From Pyrobaculum sp. (GTDB lineage: Archaea; Thermoproteota; Thermoprotei; Thermoproteales; Thermoproteaceae), in NCBI GenBank assembly GCA_009903905.1, contig WYEI01000159.1:1-8652 (forward strand): a stretch of DNA of 8,652 nucleotides, written 5' to 3'. Positions 6,392 through 8,652 of this stretch are shown one piece after another. The first letter of the stretch is position 1. Each line of letters opens with the position of its first letter. The notes under the pieces were generated by a model. The model saw only the letters and a program-made list of their open reading frames with translations. It ran no database searches and was not told where the DNA came from. Both the position numbers and the translations under genes were made by a program.

Positions 6392-7270
6392 CCTCAGCGC
6401 CTCGCCTAGTTTCGCCGCCTGCCTCGTCTCGCGGGGGTTGTGCGTCCTCACCACGTGGGCCCCGTTAAGCACTGCTACCGCCTCCGCGGCTACTGACGCC
6501 GGCAGAACCTCCTCCGGGCTGTCCACCCCCGCCACCCTTCTTAGGAAGGACTTGCGGGAGACTCCTATCAGTACGGGCTTCCCAAGCGCCCTCAGCTTGG
6601 GCAGGTTGGCGATTATGTGGAGGTCCCACTTCCACCACGGCCAGTTCTCGTCGCCGTGTCTGTACTCGCCCCTCACGACGTATGGCTCGTCTCTGGGGGG
6701 CAGAAGCGGGAACCCTATGCCTGGGTCCACCGCGATCCTCTCGGGGTCTACGCCGCATTGCTCAAAACGCTCGACAGACCCCCTCAACGCCTCCAACACG
6801 CGGTCGATGGGTTGTGGACCTTTCCTGAGTGTTTTTTCTCTTGCCATGAGCACGACGGAGGCTCCGTGGTCCGCGGCGACGCGGCACATATCTGGGTACA
6901 GCCAGCCCCCAGTCACGTCGTTTATTATCGACGCCCCCATCTTGAGCGCGTATTCCGCCACCTGCGGCCGGTAGGTGTCTACGCTTATTGGGATCTTTAC
7001 GTTTTTCACGATGTCCGGGAGGACGGCCTTGAGCCTCTCCAGCTCTTTCTCGGGGGGGATCCACGTCTCTAGATACGGCGCTGTGGACATGGCCCCTACG
7101 TCTAGGAAGTCTGAATACTTCTCAAGCTCCAAGGCTCTCTCCACGGCGGCTCCCAGCGCCACGGAGCCCTTGTAGAAGGACTCAGGCGAGAGGTTTAGAA
7201 CCGCCATTATCCTAGTGGGGTGGCCGTCGCCTATCTCCACCCAGCCTAGCTTCCCCCTTATTTTTTGCAC
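6374..7270 (-). CDS. folP: Dihydropteroate synthase
   Basis: It joins the pterin pyrophosphate to a 4-aminobenzoate-type acceptor in (modified) folate synthesis, in the cytosol. It has 298 residues from GTG 7270. The TIM-barrel motifs are in order: MAVLNLSPESF (22-32; family ILNVTPDSF), DVGAMSTAP (57-65; family DIGGESTRP), PISVDTYRP (94-102), GASIINDVTGG (112-122), VDPGIGF (181-187), GVSRKSF (236-242) and VVRTH (273-277). Pterin and substrate residues N26, D98, N117, D182, K240, R275 and H277 are present. Between GIGF and the N of ANLPKL there are about 34 residues, including the Trp-rich NWPWWKW, where bacterial enzymes have about six. An in-frame extension to 7555 is rejected because it would cross the divergent gene and its promoter. 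Start GTG 7270 has a TATA box at -26. Substrate in this lineage may be a modified pterin (inference). Confidence 0.9.
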   Translation of the reverse strand: MQKIRGKLGWVEIGDGHPTRIMAVLNLSPESFYKGSVALGAAVERALELEKYSDFLDVGAMSTAPYLETWIPPEKELERLKAVLPDIVKNVKIPISVDTYRPQVAEYALKMGASIINDVTGGWLYPDMCRVAADHGASVVLMAREKTLRKGPQPIDRVLEALRGSVERFEQCGVDPERIAVDPGIGFPLLPPRDEPYVVRGEYRHGDENWPWWKWDLHIIANLPKLRALGKPVLIGVSRKSFLRRVAGVDSPEEVLPASVAAEAVAVLNGAHVVRTHNPRETRQAAKLGEALRLVDRA

Positions 7271-7274
7271 GTCA

Positions 7275-7285
7275 ACTTTTTTATT
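7275..7285 (+). promoter_or_regulatory. TATA-like box, small protein gene
   Basis: ACTTTTTTATT is centred about 24 nt before ATG 7305. It lies within the 34-bp gap between two divergent start codons, so it faces the folP promoter directly. Confidence 0.45.
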
Positions 7286-7290
7286 TCTGT

Positions 7291-7300
7291 CGTAAATAAA
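7291..7300 (-). promoter_or_regulatory. TATA box, folP
   Basis: On the minus strand TTTATTTACG is centred about 26 nt before GTG 7270. This supports that GTG as the start and a leaderless folP message. It is only a few bases from the start codon of the rightward gene. Confidence 0.55.
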
Positions 7301-7304
7301 GTTG

Positions 7305-7607
7305 ATGCAGAAAGTTATTAGAAGCAAGACGTACATATTTGAGGGGGAGTTGCCGGAGGAGATATCCAGCCTGCTGGAGAGGTGGGGGAGGCTTGTGAAG
7401 AGGGGGGAGATCGCGACGTATTCCATAGAGTCGGGGGAGATGAGGATGCGTAAGGTGGCGGATGGGCCTACGTATTCAGTGAGGAGGATATATGTGGAGC
7501 CTGCCTGCGGCTGTCTTCTCGAGATAGACGAGAGACGCGACTTCGAGGAGAACAAGGTCTCCTATTCGATATACCGTAAAACCCTTTGCCCTCAGCATCA
7601 AGCTTAA
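7305..7607 (+). CDS. Small conserved-looking protein with CxC...CxxH, function unknown
   Basis: The product is 100 residues, not recognised. It is soluble with no membrane segment. The N-terminal 35 residues look helical and basic (LPEEISSLLERWGRLVKRG). Then come strands rich in charged residues (MRMRKVAD, YSVRRIYVE). Near the end, C68-G-C70 and C95-P-Q-H98 form a possible four-ligand metal site or a disulfide pair. ATG 7305 is preferred over TTG 7302 because its TATA spacing is about 24 nt. The start is 34 nt from that of divergent folP; the end is 24 nt before the methylthiotransferase gene and overlaps its TATA box. The alternation of charged and hydrophobic residues and the clear promoter argue that it is real. 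Whether it works with either neighbour cannot be told. Confidence 0.7.
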   Translation: MQKVIRSKTYIFEGELPEEISSLLERWGRLVKRGEIATYSIESGEMRMRKVADGPTYSVRRIYVEPACGCLLEIDERRDFEENKVSYSIYRKTLCPQHQA

Positions 7608-7611
7608 ATCT
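7602..7611 (+). promoter_or_regulatory. TATA box, methylthiotransferase gene
   Basis: GCTTAAATCT is centred about 25 nt before GTG 7632 and contains the TAA stop (7605-7607) of the preceding small gene. It gives the methylthiotransferase its own promoter despite the short gap, and supports GTG 7632 as a leaderless start. Confidence 0.5.
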
Positions 7612-7631
7612 CAGTCTCGGGGACGTTTCCC

Positions 7632-8652
7632 GTGGGTAGGGCATACGTCGAGACGTACGGCTGCTGGCTTGCCAAGGCAGACGCAGAGGTGATCAGGCAG
7701 AGGCTAGGCTACGAGGAGGCCTCCACGGCCGAGGAGGCAGACCTCGTCTTGGTCTACACCTGCGCCGTGAGGGAAGATGGGGAGGTTAGACAGCTGGCGA
7801 GGATTAGGGAGCTAGCTGCCTTAGGCAAGGAGATGGTCGTCGCCGGGTGCCTCGTCAGGCTTAGGCCTTACACGGTGAAGACCGCGGCGCCCCGCGCCAA
7901 GTTGCTCTACCCCGCGGAGGTGGAGGGCGGGCGGGAGAGGGAGATGAGGATCCTCCCTAGGCACGACGGCGGCGTCATCTACACCGTGCCCCTCCAGGTG
8001 GGTTGCCTGGGCAACTGCACCTTCTGCGCCACTAAGTACACAAGAGGCGGCGCGGGCTACGTGAAGAGCGCAGATCCAGATGACGTGATTCGCCATGTGA
8101 AGGAAGCCGTGGCCAAAGGCGCGCGGGAGATATACCTCACGGGTCAAGACGTCATAACCTACGGCTTCGATGTGAGGTGGAGACCGGGCTGGAGTCTGCC
8201 TGACCTTCTGGAGAGGATTCTGCGCGAGGTAGATGGCGAGTATCGTGTGAGAATAGGCATGTCGGAGCCTTGGGTGTTTGAGAAATTCGCCGACCAGCTC
8301 TTGGACATCGCGAAGCGGGACCACAGGGTGTACAGGTACTTCCATCTCCCTGTGCAGTCTGGTAGCGACCGCGTGTTGAAGGCGATGGGTAGGAGATATA
8401 CGGTGGACGAATACCGCGCCCTTTTGCGTAAAATCAGGCAGGTGCTGGGCGACCAAGTATTCATAGCCACGGACATCATCGTGGGGTTCCCGGGCGAGGA
8501 CGAGGAGGACTTCGCCGCCAGCGTAAGGCTGGTGGAGGAGCTACAGTTCGACAAGGTCCACGTGGCGCGGTTCAGCCCAAGGCCCTTCACCGAGGCTGCG
8601 GTGATGCCCCGGCAGGTGCCAGACGCCGAAAAGAAGAGGAGGAGCAAGACCC
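7632..8652 (+). CDS. tRNA t6A37 methylthiotransferase (MiaB/e-MtaB family), 3' end missing
   Basis: This radical-SAM enzyme adds a methylthio group to t6A at position 37 of tRNAs reading ANN codons. 340 residues are present; full members have about 420 including a C-terminal TRAM domain, which lies beyond the window. The N-terminal UPF0004 domain has three cluster cysteines: C11 (TYGC), C44 (TCAVRED) and C73 (AGC). The SAM-cluster motif C125-LGN-C129-TF-C132 is followed by ATKYTRG, the archaeal/eukaryal CDKAL1 style. Further family marks are YLTGQDV, FHLPVQSGSDRVLKAMGRRY and ATDIIVGFPGEDEEDF. The MiaB-family Asn three residues after the first Cys is replaced: the run is C11-W-L-A14-K-A-D17. 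GTG 7632 gives the expected start three residues before the first strand, with a TATA box at the right distance. Confidence 0.9.
   Translation, partial: MGRAYVETYGCWLAKADAEVIRQRLGYEEASTAEEADLVLVYTCAVREDGEVRQLARIRELAALGKEMVVAGCLVRLRPYTVKTAAPRAKLLYPAEVEGGREREMRILPRHDGGVIYTVPLQVGCLGNCTFCATKYTRGGAGYVKSADPDDVIRHVKEAVAKGAREIYLTGQDVITYGFDVRWRPGWSLPDLLERILREVDGEYRVRIGMSEPWVFEKFADQLLDIAKRDHRVYRYFHLPVQSGSDRVLKAMGRRYTVDEYRALLRKIRQVLGDQVFIATDIIVGFPGEDEEDFAASVRLVEELQFDKVHVARFSPRPFTEAAVMPRQVPDAEKKRRSKT

Noticed and set aside
6617..7072. Open frame of 151 codons on the plus strand inside folP
   Set aside because: It is antisense to conserved DHPS motifs, and its translation has no recognisable pattern.
7271..7555. 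In-frame 5' extension of folP
   Set aside because: It would run across the whole divergent gene start and both TATA boxes, has no DHPS-like sequence, and GTG 7270 has a TATA box at the correct distance.

Overview
The window looks like a piece of a hyperthermophilic crenarchaeal chromosome of the Pyrobaculum/Thermoproteus type; this is inferred, as there is no rRNA or other marker. The sequence is GC-rich and densely packed. GTG starts are common, and convergent neighbours share or overlap stop codons. Six starts have an A/T-rich TATA-like box centred about 24-27 nt upstream and no ribosome-binding site, the usual picture of leaderless crenarchaeal transcripts. The gene content also fits: a THUMP (Tan1-like) protein, an archaeal/eukaryal-type tRNA methylthiotransferase and an archaeal-type dihydropteroate synthase.

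Region 1 (1-3134, + strand) is a tight redox/kinase operon. It holds the C-terminal end of a pyridine-nucleotide-disulfide-type flavoprotein, an FGGY sugar/polyol kinase close to glycerol kinase, and an FAD-linked oxidase that resembles alkyldihydroxyacetonephosphate synthase (AGPS) more than glycolate oxidase. Each gene overlaps the next. The best reading is a glycerol or related polyol phosphorylation-and-oxidation module whose upstream part lies outside the window.

Region 2 (3131-5230) holds two divergently transcribed membrane proteins of unknown function that share a 133-bp AT-rich promoter region. The leftward one has a single N-terminal membrane anchor. The rightward one is polytopic with a soluble C-terminal domain, and its reading frame is broken near 4311-4350, so two frames must be joined to give a sensible protein.

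Region 3 (5284-6391, + strand) is a two-gene operon: a Tan1-like THUMP RNA-binding protein overlapping by 8 nt a small alpha/beta hydrolase with an ABHD14-like nucleophile motif.

Region 4 (6374-8652) holds folP (dihydropteroate synthase) on the minus strand. It overlaps the hydrolase gene tail-to-tail and is divergent from a small putative metal-binding protein. The two start codons are only 34 bp apart, with facing promoters in the gap. The small gene is followed by the start of a tRNA t6A37 methylthiotransferase gene whose TATA box covers the small gene's stop codon. The 3' end of that gene is cut off by the window.

There is no gene-free stretch above 300 bases. No tRNA, rRNA, CRISPR array, insertion sequence or long repeat was seen. 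The least ordinary items are the frame-broken membrane protein with its unusual C-terminal domain, the kinase/AGPS-like pairing in an archaeon, the THUMP/ABHD14-like pairing, and the facing folP promoter. None is clear proof of a new defence or mobile system.
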